From Myxococcus xanthus (GTDB lineage Bacteria; Myxococcota; Myxococcia; Myxococcales; Myxococcaceae), in assembly GCF_006402735.1 (NCBI RefSeq), contig NZ_CP017174.1, forward strand, positions 8,474,001 through 8,538,000: a DNA stretch of 64,000 nucleotides. The letters are read 5' to 3'. Positions within the stretch are counted from its first letter, which is position 1, and each line of letters starts with the position of its first letter. The notes beneath the pieces are model-generated. The model was not told the origin of the DNA. It searched no databases and saw only the letters and a program-made list of their open reading frames with translations. The position numbers were made by a program, and so were the translations under genes. Of this stretch, positions 1-9,440 are shown piece by piece.

Positions 1-2
1 CG

Positions 3-32
3 CAGCGCTGGTCGGCCGGCATCCCCGGCTGA
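3..32 (+). CDS. possible 3' end of an upstream gene (partial)
   Basis: Frame 3 reads nine codons (ending Ser-Ala-Gly-Ile-Pro-Gly) to a TGA, 21 bases before a GC-rich hairpin. The stop-then-hairpin order suggests the tail of a gene that begins left of the window. Nine codons cannot identify a product, and the same order could arise by chance. Confidence 0.3.
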   Translation, partial: QRWSAGIPG

Positions 33-52
33 GCCAGCGCCGCCGGGGGCCC

Positions 53-69
53 GCCCGCCCTGGGCGGGC
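53..69 (+). terminator. GC hairpin, possible terminator of the left-edge gene
   Basis: GCCCGCCC and GGGCGGGC form a perfect 8-bp inverted repeat separated by one base, so the real loop must open further. No T-run follows. A terminator role is inferred from its place just after a stop codon. Confidence 0.35.
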
Positions 70-219
70 TCCTGGGCGTGTGGGCCCGTGTCGTCGGGCC
101 CGACTCCCGCACAACGGGGACAGGCACACCGTCCGCCATGGCACAGCCGAGGCAGGCGGCCAGCACCGACCCCAGGGGGCGGGAGTGCCCCTTCTGCGGG
201 GCGGACTTAGCTTTCCGAG

Positions 220-771
220 GTGCTTTCAAGATTCCTCGTCTACGGGTGTGTGGGTTGGGTGCTCGAGGTGATGTTCACCGGCACGGGGGCCGCGCTGAAG
301 AAGGACCGGAACGCCACGGCGCGCACGTACCTCTGGATGCATCCCATCTACGGAGGCACGGCCCTGGCGCTGGAGGAGGTCTCCGCCCGGCTCAAGCCCC
401 TGCCCCGGCCGCTGCGGGCGCTGGCCTACACGGGGCTCATCTTCGGCGCGGAGTACGGCACGGGCTGGCTGCTCAAGCGCCTGCTCGGACGCTGCCCGTG
501 GGACTACGCGCCGCACAAGTGGAGCGTGCACGGCCTCATCCGGCTGGATTACGCCCCAGCCTGGTACCTTACCGCCCTGTTGTTCGAGCCCGTGCGTGAC
601 ACGCTGCTCCACGTCACCAGCGCGGCCCTGCGCCAGACGCCCGAGTACCGCGACGCCGAGGCCCAGGGGACGCTGCCGCCCACGGCGCTCCCCGAGGAGA
701 AGCCGCTGGAGGCGGGGGTGGTGGCGGCGCGCCTCGAGTCGGTGCAGGCCGAGCCCACGCCTATTCCCTGA
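220..771 (+). CDS. PF06541-like integral membrane protein (putative ABC transporter permease family)
   Basis: 183 aa. The N-terminus (FLVYGCVGWVLEV) closely resembles the start of the PF06541 'putative ABC-transporter type IV' family, which argues for the GTG at 220; an in-frame TAG lies four codons upstream. About four hydrophobic stretches occur in residues 3-135, with conserved-looking features such as the WDYAPHKWSVHG segment. The last 45 residues are a polar, proline-rich tail. The substrate is unknown for this family, and no ATPase gene is adjacent, so the transporter label is only a family name. It precedes mreB by 166 bp on the same strand but probably forms a separate unit. Confidence 0.75.
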   Translation: MLSRFLVYGCVGWVLEVMFTGTGAALKKDRNATARTYLWMHPIYGGTALALEEVSARLKPLPRPLRALAYTGLIFGAEYGTGWLLKRLLGRCPWDYAPHKWSVHGLIRLDYAPAWYLTALLFEPVRDTLLHVTSAALRQTPEYRDAEAQGTLPPTALPEEKPLEAGVVAARLESVQAEPTPIP

Positions 772-937
772 AAGCCGGGAGCGCGCCTGCGTCCGCTGGC
801 CGACTGCCCCCCAGGCGGATGTGAAGGCCGCTACCGGCTTTTCTTCCTCCGTGCTGCGTCGCGTAGTACCTTGGCCCGCGTCTGCCCCCGCTATGACGGG
901 GAAATTCCGACGACCCCCCGAAAGTTCCCGCCCCCGT

Positions 938-1972
<1,035 letters not shown>

Positions 1973-1991
1973 GCCTCCGGGCTTCGGCTCC

Positions 1992-2030
1992 ACGGCGCCA
2001 CCTCTCACGAGGTTGGCGCCGTTTCGCTTT
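1992..2030 (+). terminator. rho-independent terminator after mreB
   Basis: Arms ACGGCGCCACCTC and GAGGTTGGCGCCGT pair with a single bulged base around a TCAC loop, followed by a T-rich tract (GTTTCGCTTT). It starts 20 bases after the mreB stop. This is the most convincing intrinsic terminator in the window. Confidence 0.88.
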
Positions 2031-2078
2031 CAGGGGCCGTGTTTGACAGGCGCGCGCGCGGTGGACTGTGGTGCCGCC

Positions 2079-2690
2079 ATGAGAACGTCCACCGTGCGTC
2101 CCAGGCTGTCCGCGTTCACCGCCGCCGCCCTGCTGGTGGCCTCTCCCGCCCTCGCGGACTGGTCGGCGGACGTCACCACGAAGATGACGCTGGAGGCCGG
2201 CAAGAAGCCGCCTCCGGACATCCAGGGCAAGGTGTACGGGCGCAAGGGACTGCTGCGCATGGACGCGGAGCTGCCCGACGCGTCCGGCGGCAGCATGTCC
2301 ATCCTGTTCGACTTCGAGAAGCGCACGGGCACCACGCTGATGCATCCGCACAAGGTGGCCACCGAGCGGAGCCTGGATGACCTTCCGGTGAAGCTGCCCG
2401 CGTCGTGCACCAGCAAGACGCAGAGCTACGACGCCTGCTTCAAGGAGCAGGGCTACAAGCAGGTGGGCTCGGAGAAGGTGAACGGCCACCCCTCCGCCGT
2501 GTACGAGGGCACCATTCCGGGCGCGACGGGCGTGCCGACGCACCAGAAAATCTGGCGGCCCACGGACCTGCCCGAAGTCCCGTACGTGCGTGCACGCACC
2601 ACGAGCCCCTCGGGACAGGTGCTGGTCCGCCAGCGCATGGGCCAGCAAGGCTTCCATGTTCCGCAGGGCACCACCCCGCCAGCGCCGTGA
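2079..2690 (+). CDS. secreted DUF4412/LolA-like protein
   Basis: 203 aa with a clear Sec signal peptide (MRTSTVRPRLSAFTAAALLV, cleavage after ...SPALA). The mature part contains alternating beta-strand segments with phrases such as IQGKVYGRKGLLRMDAEL and MSILFDFEKRTG, which match the style of outer-membrane lipoprotein-sorting (LolA-like) and DUF4412 proteins. Two cysteines (CTSK..YDACF) could form a disulfide. The likely location is the periplasm. The function is not known. It stands alone between the mreB terminator and a convergent GST gene. The fold assignment is an inference from sequence texture only. Confidence 0.75.
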   Translation: MRTSTVRPRLSAFTAAALLVASPALADWSADVTTKMTLEAGKKPPPDIQGKVYGRKGLLRMDAELPDASGGSMSILFDFEKRTGTTLMHPHKVATERSLDDLPVKLPASCTSKTQSYDACFKEQGYKQVGSEKVNGHPSAVYEGTIPGATGVPTHQKIWRPTDLPEVPYVRARTTSPSGQVLVRQRMGQQGFHVPQGTTPPAP

Positions 2691-2702
2691 CGTGCGCGTG
2701 GC

Positions 2703-3437
2703 TCAGGGACGGCGGTGCTTCGCATAGAGGCCGTCCCGCCACTCGAGCAGGTCCGGGAAGCGGGAGGCGAGCGCCGCGTCGCTCCACACCGCTCGCGTGC
2801 CGGGGCCCAGGGGAAGGTAGCCGTCGTCCGCCGCCCTCACGAACTGGAGCATCAGCGCGGCCGTGATGTCCGCGTAGCTGAAACGCGACAGCAGGTAGTC
2901 CCGGCCGCTCAGGGCTTCACGCAGGCGCTCCAGCGTGGGGATGACCTTCTCATGAACGGCGGCGGCGATGTCCGCGGGCGCCTGGTGCTTGCGGGCCACG
3001 AAGCGCGCGCCCAGCCTCGCGGACGGCGCCAGGACAGTCCGGAGCCCCATGGGCAGGAAGGCGGGGAGGCTCTCCACCTGGGCCTGACGATTCTCTAGCA
3101 ACGCCGCCACCACCTTGGCGCGCGCCGCGGAGAGCACCTGCTCGCTGTCGTCCTCCCAGCGCTGAATCACCGGGAGGTCCGCGGCGGGGAAGAGTGGCTC
3201 CCCCTGCCCCAGTTCCTCCGCGCGCCGCGCGATGACGAACGAGCCGGGAAAGGCCTCGCCCTCGTCGATGAGCAATGGCACGGCGGGCCTCACACCACGC
3301 GGCGTGCGCCAGCGCAGCAGCGGCTCACCGATGAGCGGCAGGTGTTCGCGGTAGCGATAGGCGACGCGGTGGTGGTCCAACGCCCAACGGGTCTTCTCCG
3401 TCCAGGGCGAGTAACTGAGTCCGTAGAGTGTGCGCAT
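2703..3437 (-). CDS. glutathione S-transferase family protein
   Basis: 244 aa. The N-terminal thioredoxin-like domain opens with LYGLSYSPWTEKTRWAL, typical of GSTs with a Ser/Cys active-site region, and continues through VPLLIDEGEAFPGSFVIARR, which occupies the place of the glutathione-binding 'ES' segment. The C-terminal all-helical domain spans about residues 90-240 (DYLLSRFSYADITAALML). It is cytoplasmic. GSTs of this type conjugate or reduce electrophiles; the specific substrate cannot be read from sequence. It is convergent with the preceding secreted-protein gene (12-bp gap) and has no obvious operon partners. Confidence 0.85.
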   Translation of the reverse strand: MRTLYGLSYSPWTEKTRWALDHHRVAYRYREHLPLIGEPLLRWRTPRGVRPAVPLLIDEGEAFPGSFVIARRAEELGQGEPLFPAADLPVIQRWEDDSEQVLSAARAKVVAALLENRQAQVESLPAFLPMGLRTVLAPSARLGARFVARKHQAPADIAAAVHEKVIPTLERLREALSGRDYLLSRFSYADITAALMLQFVRAADDGYLPLGPGTRAVWSDAALASRFPDLLEWRDGLYAKHRRP

Positions 3438-3645
3438 GCCGCCTGGGACAGTACGCCCGGGCGCCTGCGCGACTCCAGACCCGCTGACGATTCAAACCCT
3501 TACAGCGCCACCCGCGCCCATCGTTATGTCTTCCGCCAACGCATGCCGTGGTCCTTCACCCTCGCACGCGTCTGTCTTTCCTCCTGGAGCACCACCACCG
3601 GGGCCCCTGAGCGCGTCGTGGCGCACGCCTCGGCGCGGGTCCAGG

Positions 3646-4659
3646 TCAAGCCGTGATGACCAGTTTGCCAAACGGCCCGCGGTCCAGATGTTCGAGCGCC
3701 GTGGGCAGCGCATCGAGCGAATAGACAGTGTCGACCACGGGCTTCAATGCCAGCCGGTCCACCGCGCGCACCAGGTTCTCCAGCCCGCGCCGGTGTCCGA
3801 CGAAGATGCCCTGGATGACGCCGGAGCTCAGGAACAAGGGCTGCACCGGGAAGCGGCTCTCGAAGCCCTCGAACACGCCGATGAGCGAGACGCGCCCATC
3901 CGACGCGAGCGCCTTCACCGACCGGCCCAGGTTGTCCCCACCCACCAACTCCAGGATGTGGTCGGCCCCCGCGCCTCGCGTCAACTCAAGCACCGCCGTG
4001 TGCCACTCCGGGGTGTGACGACGATGGATGCCGTGCGCGGCGCCCAGGGCCTTCACGCGGGCCAGCTTGTCCTCGTCCCCCGAAAGCACGATGACCTCCG
4101 CGCCCATGGCGGCGGCAAGCTGCACCGCGAACAGGGACACACCTCCCGTGCCCTGCGTCACCACCGTGTGCCCCGGACGCAGCCCGCCCAGCTCCACCAG
4201 GGACGTCCACGCGGTGAGGCCGGCGCACGGCAACGTGCTCGCCTGCACGTCATCCAGTGTCGCGGGAGACGCCACCAGCCACTGCTCCGGCATGACGACG
4301 TACTCCGCCAGAACGCCCGGCGCGTTTCCGCCCAGGCTGCGCACCGTCCCACGCGGCACGGGCCCCTCCACCCAGTCCGTCTGGAAGTTGGCGATGACGC
4401 GCGCCCCTTCCTTGAAGCGCTGCACGCCCGTGCCCGCCGCGACCACCACGCCCGCCATGTCCGACGCCGGCGTGAAGGGCTGGTGCGCCGTCAGGTAGCC
4501 GCCCCCGTCGAGCATCAGCTTCTCGCGGTAGTTGAGGGAGACCGCCGACACGCGAATCAACACCTCACCGGCACCCGGAGAGGGAATCGCCACCTCCGCC
4601 AGTTCCAGGTGCGCCCGTCCCGCCTGCGTCGCCTGCCAACGCTTCATCGTTCCGCCCAT
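3646..4659 (-). CDS. medium-chain NAD(P)H-dependent alcohol dehydrogenase / quinone oxidoreductase family
   Basis: About 337 aa. The GroES-like N-terminal domain includes SAVSLNYREKLML and FTPASDMAGVVVAAG. The Rossmann domain includes VVTQGTGGVSLFAVQLA, the nucleotide-binding loop. The cysteine cluster of the structural zinc is absent, as in zinc-independent members. The start at 4659 has a GGAG five bases upstream; an ATG four codons downstream (4647) is an equally plausible start because many homologues begin MKRW. It is divergent from a LysR gene across 118 bp, so LysR control is likely. Confidence 0.88.
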   Translation of the reverse strand: MGGTMKRWQATQAGRAHLELAEVAIPSPGAGEVLIRVSAVSLNYREKLMLDGGGYLTAHQPFTPASDMAGVVVAAGTGVQRFKEGARVIANFQTDWVEGPVPRGTVRSLGGNAPGVLAEYVVMPEQWLVASPATLDDVQASTLPCAGLTAWTSLVELGGLRPGHTVVTQGTGGVSLFAVQLAAAMGAEVIVLSGDEDKLARVKALGAAHGIHRRHTPEWHTAVLELTRGAGADHILELVGGDNLGRSVKALASDGRVSLIGVFEGFESRFPVQPLFLSSGVIQGIFVGHRRGLENLVRAVDRLALKPVVDTVYSLDALPTALEHLDRGPFGKLVITA

Positions 4660-4714
4660 GGTCCGCTCCGCGTCCTGCATGAAAGTGATGCGGGAGCTAT
4701 ACGGACGAAGCAGC

Positions 4715-4729
4715 GTCGCCAGTGGCGAC
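4715..4729. promoter_or_regulatory. candidate LysR operator dyad
   Basis: GTCGCC-AGT-GGCGAC is a perfect 6-bp inverted repeat in the divergent promoter region between the oxidoreductase and the LysR gene. A second, longer-range dyad (CCAGTG at 4719, CACTGG at 4742) overlaps it. LysR proteins commonly bind such intergenic dyads. The assignment is positional. Confidence 0.4.
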
Positions 4730-4777
4730 ACTTTGTCGAGTCACTGGAGACGCGCGGGCACCAATGGGAGCAGCGTC

Positions 4778-5695
4778 ATGATGGACCGCCTTGGAGGCGT
4801 CTTCGCCTTCGTCCAGGCCGTGGAAGCAGGAAGCTTCGCGCTCGCCGCGGAGCGCATGGGGCTCTCACGCTCGGCCGTGGGGAAGAGCATCGCGCGGCTG
4901 GAGGAGCGGCTGGAGACCCGGCTGTTCCAGCGCACCACGCGCCGGCAGAGCCTCACCGAGGACGGCCAGGCCTTCTACGAGCGCTGCGTACGCGCATTGG
5001 CGGAGCTCGAGGCGGCGGAGACGGCGCTGGACTCAGGACGGCGCGCGCCCACGGGCCGCCTGCGCGTCAGCGCGCCCGTGATGTTCGGCCGGCACTGCGC
5101 CGCGCCGCTGCTGCGCGAGTTGGTCCTCCAGCATCCGGGACTGGAGCTGGAAATCGCCTTCAGCGACCGGATGGTCGACCTCGTCGAGGAAGGCTACGAC
5201 CTGGCCCTCCGCGTCGCGCCGCTGGCGGACCACGCGGGACTGACGGCGCGCCGGCTGGGCGTCCAGACGATGTCCGTCTGCGGCGCGCCCGGCTACCTGA
5301 AGCGCCACGGCCGCCCGAAGACACTTGAAGACCTGGGCCAGCACGACGCGGTCGTCTATGGCCGCAACGGCGTCAACAAGCCCTGGCGATTCCCGGACGA
5401 ACAAGGCGGCGAGCAGCGCATCACCGTCCAGGCGCGCCTGCGCTTCGACGACGTGGAGACCATCATGGACGCCGCGGTGCAGGGGGCCGGGCTGGCGTGG
5501 CTCCCTCGCTGGCTCATCGCGGAGCACCTGCGCGGCGGCAGGCTCGTCGAGGTGCTGGAGACGCAGCGCCCCTATGGCAATGAAATCTACGCGGTGTGGC
5601 CTCAGAGCAAGCACGTGACATCGAAGGTACGCGCGGCCATCGACCTCCTCGTCGCGCGCATTCCCGAGCGACTGAAGGACACCCACTCCCGCTGA
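4778..5695 (+). CDS. LysR-family transcriptional regulator
   Basis: 305 aa, standard LTTR length. The winged helix-turn-helix is at residues 1-60 (FVQAVEAGSFALAAERMGLS, then RLEERLETRLFQRTTR). The effector-binding domain runs from residue 90 to the end and includes GRLRVSAPVMFGR and AALAWLPRW-type loops. ATG 4778 is followed directly by a second ATG; GGGAG lies upstream. It sits divergently to the oxidoreductase gene at 3646-4659, the classic LysR-target arrangement, so it probably regulates that gene in response to an unknown ligand. Confidence 0.93.
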   Translation: MMDRLGGVFAFVQAVEAGSFALAAERMGLSRSAVGKSIARLEERLETRLFQRTTRRQSLTEDGQAFYERCVRALAELEAAETALDSGRRAPTGRLRVSAPVMFGRHCAAPLLRELVLQHPGLELEIAFSDRMVDLVEEGYDLALRVAPLADHAGLTARRLGVQTMSVCGAPGYLKRHGRPKTLEDLGQHDAVVYGRNGVNKPWRFPDEQGGEQRITVQARLRFDDVETIMDAAVQGAGLAWLPRWLIAEHLRGGRLVEVLETQRPYGNEIYAVWPQSKHVTSKVRAAIDLLVARIPERLKDTHSR

Positions 5696-5711
5696 GCCGC
5701 ACGGCAGTCGA

Positions 5712-5736
5712 AGCACCGAGCCGGACAATCGGTGCT
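5712..5736 (+). terminator. hairpin after the LysR gene
   Basis: AGCACCGA and TCGGTGCT form a perfect 8-bp stem with a 9-base loop, 16 bases after the LysR stop codon. There is no U-run, so it may act with Rho or as a 3'-end stabiliser. Confidence 0.55.
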
Positions 5737-5829
5737 GGTGGAGTAGCCAGGACGCGTCCGGGCAACACCTTATCCGAGAGGCATCACCCACCTGCACGGG
5801 TGGAACACACCTAGCCAAGGATACGAGCC

Positions 5830-6129
5830 ATGGAACGAGCGGACGCGGACCGAACCAGAGGAGGGCTCGCCAAGGCGATGGCCGTCCTGGCCATCATCGG
5901 CGCCATCAACTGGGGCCTGATTGGCTTCTTCAATTGGAACCTCGTGAACGCGCTGTTCGGCGGCGATACACGGACAGCGATGAGCGCGCTCAGCCGTCTC
6001 ATCTACTCCGTCGTGGGTCTGTCGGGCATCGCGCTGGCACTCACCTTCCCGTGGAAGAAGAGCCTGGGAGCCACCACAACGCCGAGAACAGACGTGGGGT
6101 TTCACCGCAGAACCGAAGTGCGTCCATGA
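5830..6129 (+). CDS. DUF378-like small membrane protein
   Basis: 99 aa with AAGGA upstream of ATG 5830. The segment MAVLAIIGAINWGLIGFFNWNLVNALFG is characteristic of the DUF378 family (small two-TM proteins with an 'INWGL.G.F..NLV' signature). A second hydrophobic helix (LSRLIYSVVGLSGIALAL) follows. The usual family length is 70-80 aa; here a polar 30-residue C-terminal tail is added. The function of the family is unknown. It lies between two hairpins, so it is probably transcribed alone. Confidence 0.8.
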   Translation: MERADADRTRGGLAKAMAVLAIIGAINWGLIGFFNWNLVNALFGGDTRTAMSALSRLIYSVVGLSGIALALTFPWKKSLGATTTPRTDVGFHRRTEVRP

Positions 6130-6136
6130 CTCCGGC

Positions 6137-6159
6137 GGGCCCGCTGTTCTCACGGGCCC
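6137..6159 (+). terminator. GC hairpin after the DUF378 gene
   Basis: GGGCCCG and CGGGCCC form a 7-bp stem with a 9-base loop, 8 bases after the stop codon. It lacks a T-run. The rest of 6160-6419 has no recognisable gene and holds the leader of the bestrophin gene. Confidence 0.5.
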
Positions 6160-6419
6160 CTGAGTCCACCTCGGGTGATACGTTCGGCATTCCGCAACAC
6201 TGCGGTTCCGCCTCGGCCCGCCCATTCCGGGCCGGGGCCGCCGCGCGAGGAAGCTGTCGCCATGGCGTCTGGTCCTTTGCAGACCACACCATCGGACGGA
6301 TTCACGACGGACAGTGGTACACGCTTACCAGCGGGCCCCGCTCTCCCTAATCGCCTGGACACATCCCTCAGAGGAGCGCTTGCGACCCGGAGGCATTTGG
6401 CGCAGGAAGGCCCCTGCCC

Positions 6420-7343
6420 GTGATTGTCCGTCCTCGCCTCAGCTCGCTTCGGCTCCTCTTCGTCGTGCGCGGGACCATCCTCCCGCGCGTCCTGCCCCAC
6501 GTTCTGGGCATCGCGGCGCTCTCCGCGCTCGTCGTCTGGGCGTACCGGCAAGGCTATCTGAATCTGCAGATTTCCTCACCGGCGCCGCTGTCCCTGCTGG
6601 GCATCGCCCTCTCCATCTTCCTCGGGTTCCGGAACAACGCCTGCTACGACCGATGGTGGGAGGCCCGGAAGCACTGGGGCGCGCTCATCATCGAGCTGCG
6701 CTCGTTCTCCCATGAGGCCATCGCGCTCCTGGGGGACGACGGCAGCGGAGCGCAGCAGGCGGTGCGCAGGCTGGTGAGGCGGAACATCGCCTTCGCCCAC
6801 GCGCTGGCCGCGCACCTGCGCGGTCACGACGCCCGGGAGGACATCAGCCGCCTGCTGCCGGCCCCTGAGTCCTCGCGCGTCCTGGACAGCCCGAACCGCC
6901 CCAACGCCCTGCTTCGGGAGCACGACCGGGAACTGGCCACGCTCCTCCGGGAGAAGCAGCTGACCGACATCACCTGGAGCGAGCTGCGGACGCGCGTGCA
7001 TGGCTTGATGAACGTGCTCGCCGCCTGCGAGCGCATCCGCTTCACGCCCCTGCCCTTCACGTACACGGTGCTGCTGCACCGCACGGCCTACCTGTTCTGT
7101 CTGCTGCTGCCCTTTGGCCTGGCGGAGGCGCTGGGCTGGTTCACGCCCGTGCTCGCCGCCATGATTGCCTACACCTTCTTCGGGCTCGACCGGCTGAGCG
7201 ACGAATTGGAGGAGCCCTTTGGCAAGGAGCCCAATGACCTCTCCTTGCTGGCGATGGCGCGCACCGTGGAGATGAACCTGATGGAGGCGTTGGGCGAGCC
7301 GCAGCCCGAGCCGCTGAAGCCGCGCGACTTCATCCTCCCCTGA
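6420..7343 (+). CDS. bestrophin-family membrane channel protein
   Basis: 307 aa, the usual size for prokaryotic bestrophins (UPF0187). Family signatures include LSIFLGFRNNACYDRWWEARKHWG, here at about residues 60-83, and the late segment YTFFGLDRLSDELEEPFG with the conserved acidic cluster. Prokaryotic bestrophins form pentameric ion channels in the inner membrane. Four hydrophobic segments are visible (28-46, 56-66, 220-240, 243-260). GTG at 6420 is the start; AGGAAGG lies about 10 bases upstream. It has no operon partner. Ion selectivity cannot be inferred. Confidence 0.92.
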   Translation: MIVRPRLSSLRLLFVVRGTILPRVLPHVLGIAALSALVVWAYRQGYLNLQISSPAPLSLLGIALSIFLGFRNNACYDRWWEARKHWGALIIELRSFSHEAIALLGDDGSGAQQAVRRLVRRNIAFAHALAAHLRGHDAREDISRLLPAPESSRVLDSPNRPNALLREHDRELATLLREKQLTDITWSELRTRVHGLMNVLAACERIRFTPLPFTYTVLLHRTAYLFCLLLPFGLAEALGWFTPVLAAMIAYTFFGLDRLSDELEEPFGKEPNDLSLLAMARTVEMNLMEALGEPQPEPLKPRDFILP

Positions 7344-7423
7344 CCGGCCCGCGTCACGCTTCCAACACGTCGGCTCCGTAGGGTGGCTTCCGCAGTCCCC
7401 ACCCCACCCTCGGAGAAGACCCC

Positions 7424-8185
7424 GTGCGTGTCATCGCTTCGCTAGCAGCCCTTCCTCGATTGCTCGCTCTGACATTGTGCCTGTTCGGCGCCCAGGCCCT
7501 GGCGAGCTACGCATCGGTGCCGGACGGCACTGTCCTCCTCAGCTCCGGCAACACCAACCGCTACCTGGTGGCGGGCGGCGCGAGGTTCTTCATCCCCTCC
7601 ACGCAGTGGAGCCTGTATTCCGGCGCCAACCTGGTGGTGATGTCCCAGTCCGCCATTGATGCCATCACCCAGATTCCCCAGGACGGCACGCTGCTTCGCG
7701 AGCATGGCTACGCGGCCATCTACGTCGTCGTAGGAGGTACGATCTGGTGGATTCCCTCCCCCACGGAGCTGGACCACTGGGATGACTGGAAGACCATCAA
7801 CAACGTCCCGCGCCAGTGGGAGACGGCCTTCCAGGATTACAGCGTCCAGGTGCTGGTGCGCGAGCGCACGGGGACCCAGGTCTATGTCTGGATTGCGGGA
7901 GCGAAGTTCGCCATCACCAATGCATCGGACCTCGCCTACTACGGCGGCGAGCCCAACGTGAAGACGGTTCCCCTGGGTACACTGGCCAGCTACACCAGCG
8001 AGCCCTTCTGCGGAGTGTCTCTGCGCGAGCGGTCGAGCAGCACCGTGTATTACCTCGGGTACCACGCGTATGCCCCCACCACCCTGAGGAAGTACGCCGC
8101 GCTGTGGGCCGCCGATGGCGTGGTCCCAGACGGCGCACTCGCCTCATTCCCGGTGACCACGGGCGAGCCGGCCTGCATCTGGTAG
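7424..8185 (+). CDS. secreted protein with four internal repeats
   Basis: 253 aa with a signal peptide (about 1-27, cleavage after QALA). The mature protein is built of four units of about 45-50 residues starting near residues 34, 88, 142 and 198. Each carries a variant of 'LLRE....VYVV.GGA.F.IPS..+L..Y'. Examples are RYLVAGGARFFIPS, IYVVVGGTIWWIPS and VYVWIAGAKFAITN; the fourth unit is degenerate (VYYLGYHAYAP). The repeats suggest a closed beta propeller or trefoil-like surface fold. Two cysteines in the last unit may form a disulfide. GTG start with GGAG upstream. The function is unknown. Confidence 0.8.
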   Translation: MRVIASLAALPRLLALTLCLFGAQALASYASVPDGTVLLSSGNTNRYLVAGGARFFIPSTQWSLYSGANLVVMSQSAIDAITQIPQDGTLLREHGYAAIYVVVGGTIWWIPSPTELDHWDDWKTINNVPRQWETAFQDYSVQVLVRERTGTQVYVWIAGAKFAITNASDLAYYGGEPNVKTVPLGTLASYTSEPFCGVSLRERSSSTVYYLGYHAYAPTTLRKYAALWAADGVVPDGALASFPVTTGEPACIW

Positions 8186-8197
8186 CGCGGTGAGCCC

Positions 8198-8228
8198 GGG
8201 AGGAGGGCGAGCCCTCCGCTCTCCTCCC
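8198..8228. terminator. bidirectional hairpin between convergent genes
   Basis: An inner stem GGAGGGC / GCCCTCC (loop GA) and an alternative outer stem GGGAGGAG / CTCCTCCC occupy the 46-bp gap between the repeat-protein gene and the VOC gene. Its position between two converging stops supports terminator function on both strands. Confidence 0.55.
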
Positions 8229-8231
8229 CTG

Positions 8232-8609
8232 TCAGGCAGGGACTTGCAAGACGGCCAGCACGTTGCCTGAAGGGTCCTTGAACCAGGCAATGGGCGGCCC
8301 CCTGTCACCACGGACGATGCCCTTCGCATCCGCGTCGAAGCCGTCGTACCGCTCGAAACGCACGCCGCGTTGGGACAGCGCGTCCACCGCCTTGTCGATG
8401 TCATCCACGGGGAAGTTGAGAATCGTGAACGACGCAGGGGTGTGGTTGTCCTTGGGATAGACGAGGATGTCCCTGCCGCCCGCGATGTGCAGCGTCAACA
8501 TGCCGTCCGACTCGGACGTCTTCAGGCCCAGCGTCTCGCCGTAGAACTTCCGGGCCGCCGCCACGTCGCGCACCGAGAAGCCGCTGAACGCCTTCGTGTC
8601 TCCGAACAT
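8232..8609 (-). CDS. VOC-family (glyoxalase/bleomycin-resistance fold) protein
   Basis: 125 aa, a single VOC module. It has FSGFSVRDVAAARKFYGETLGL at the N-terminus, the first beta-alpha-beta unit, and the C-terminal FKDPSGNVLAVLQ, the typical metal-ligand strand region. VOC proteins are dimeric cytoplasmic enzymes or binding proteins with a divalent metal; the substrate cannot be assigned. It lies 99 bp downstream of the XRE regulator on the same strand and could be co-transcribed with it. Confidence 0.9.
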   Translation of the reverse strand: MFGDTKAFSGFSVRDVAAARKFYGETLGLKTSESDGMLTLHIAGGRDILVYPKDNHTPASFTILNFPVDDIDKAVDALSQRGVRFERYDGFDADAKGIVRGDRGPPIAWFKDPSGNVLAVLQVPA

Positions 8610-8708
8610 GCCTGACTCCCTGGCTGGATGGCCGCCGTACCCGGCGCTCTCCTTCAGGTGGACATGGACCGCGCCCGACGCAACGACGGGCCCGCGGGGA
8701 ATAATCCA

Positions 8709-9440
8709 TCACATCGGATGGAACTGCTCGATGGTGATTTCCTCCACCAGGGCATCCTGGGGGGCGCCGAAGCTGGTGAGCGTGGTGTACCAGTGTGTCG
8801 TCGTGCCATCCCGGGTGAACGTCAACGGAACCAGCACCGAGCCGGCGTTGGCGGGCCGCAGCGCGGTCAACGCCTCGACACCTGGCTGCGCCAGGACACG
8901 GGCCAGGACCGATGCCACGGGTGAGCGGGGGCCGCGCATGCGAGCGCCCTCCCGCAGCCGGTGGAGCAGATACCCGGCAATCTCCTCCCAGTTGCCAATG
9001 GCCGAGCGCACGGGTCCGGGCACGAAGACGAGGTCCATCAGGTTGACCTGTCCCAGCGCCTCGCGCGTCTGCCCCATCATCGCGAGCGCGCCCGAATTCG
9101 CGTCGAGCACCGTCGAGCTCGAATCCACCACGATGGCGGGATACGGCTCATGCGACGCGAGGATGAGTCCCGCGGCCCGCCGGACCTCCGCCAGCTCCGG
9201 GCTGTGCCAGCCGCGCTCGCCGAACTGAGGCGCGAACCCCGCCGCCACCAGCAGGGCGTTGCGGTCCCTCAGCCCCAGCCCCAGGGCCTCCGCCAGCCGC
9301 AGCACCAGGTCCTGACTGGCCCCGGAGCGGCCCGACTCCAGGAACGAAAGGTGGCGCGCCGATACCTGCGCATCCAGCGACAGCGCCAGCTGGCTCTTGC
9401 CGCGCAGCGTTCTCCATTCCTTGAGCAGGGGTCCAATCAT
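8709..9440 (-). CDS. XRE/MmyB-like transcriptional regulator
   Basis: 243 aa. The N-terminal helix-turn-helix (residues 5-60) includes LLKEWRTLRGKSQLALSLDAQ and SARHLSFLESGRSGAS. A C-terminal MmyB-like/PAS-like ligand-binding domain (about 95-240) contains PYPAIVVDSSSTVLDANSGAL and the end VEEITIEQFHPM. This two-domain architecture is common in actinobacteria and myxobacteria. ATG 9440 was chosen because the HTH begins six residues later. It is divergent from the small membrane protein at 9567, which it may control. Confidence 0.9.
   Translation of the reverse strand: MIGPLLKEWRTLRGKSQLALSLDAQVSARHLSFLESGRSGASQDLVLRLAEALGLGLRDRNALLVAAGFAPQFGERGWHSPELAEVRRAAGLILASHEPYPAIVVDSSSTVLDANSGALAMMGQTREALGQVNLMDLVFVPGPVRSAIGNWEEIAGYLLHRLREGARMRGPRSPVASVLARVLAQPGVEALTALRPANAGSVLVPLTFTRDGTTTHWYTTLTSFGAPQDALVEEITIEQFHPM

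Noticed and set aside
78..219. Forward reading frame with a CPFCGADL zinc-knuckle-like phrase before the first membrane-protein gene
   Set aside because: It has only one CxxC and no second pair, it continues out of frame through the 220-771 gene, and there is no ribosome site. A chance resemblance is more likely.
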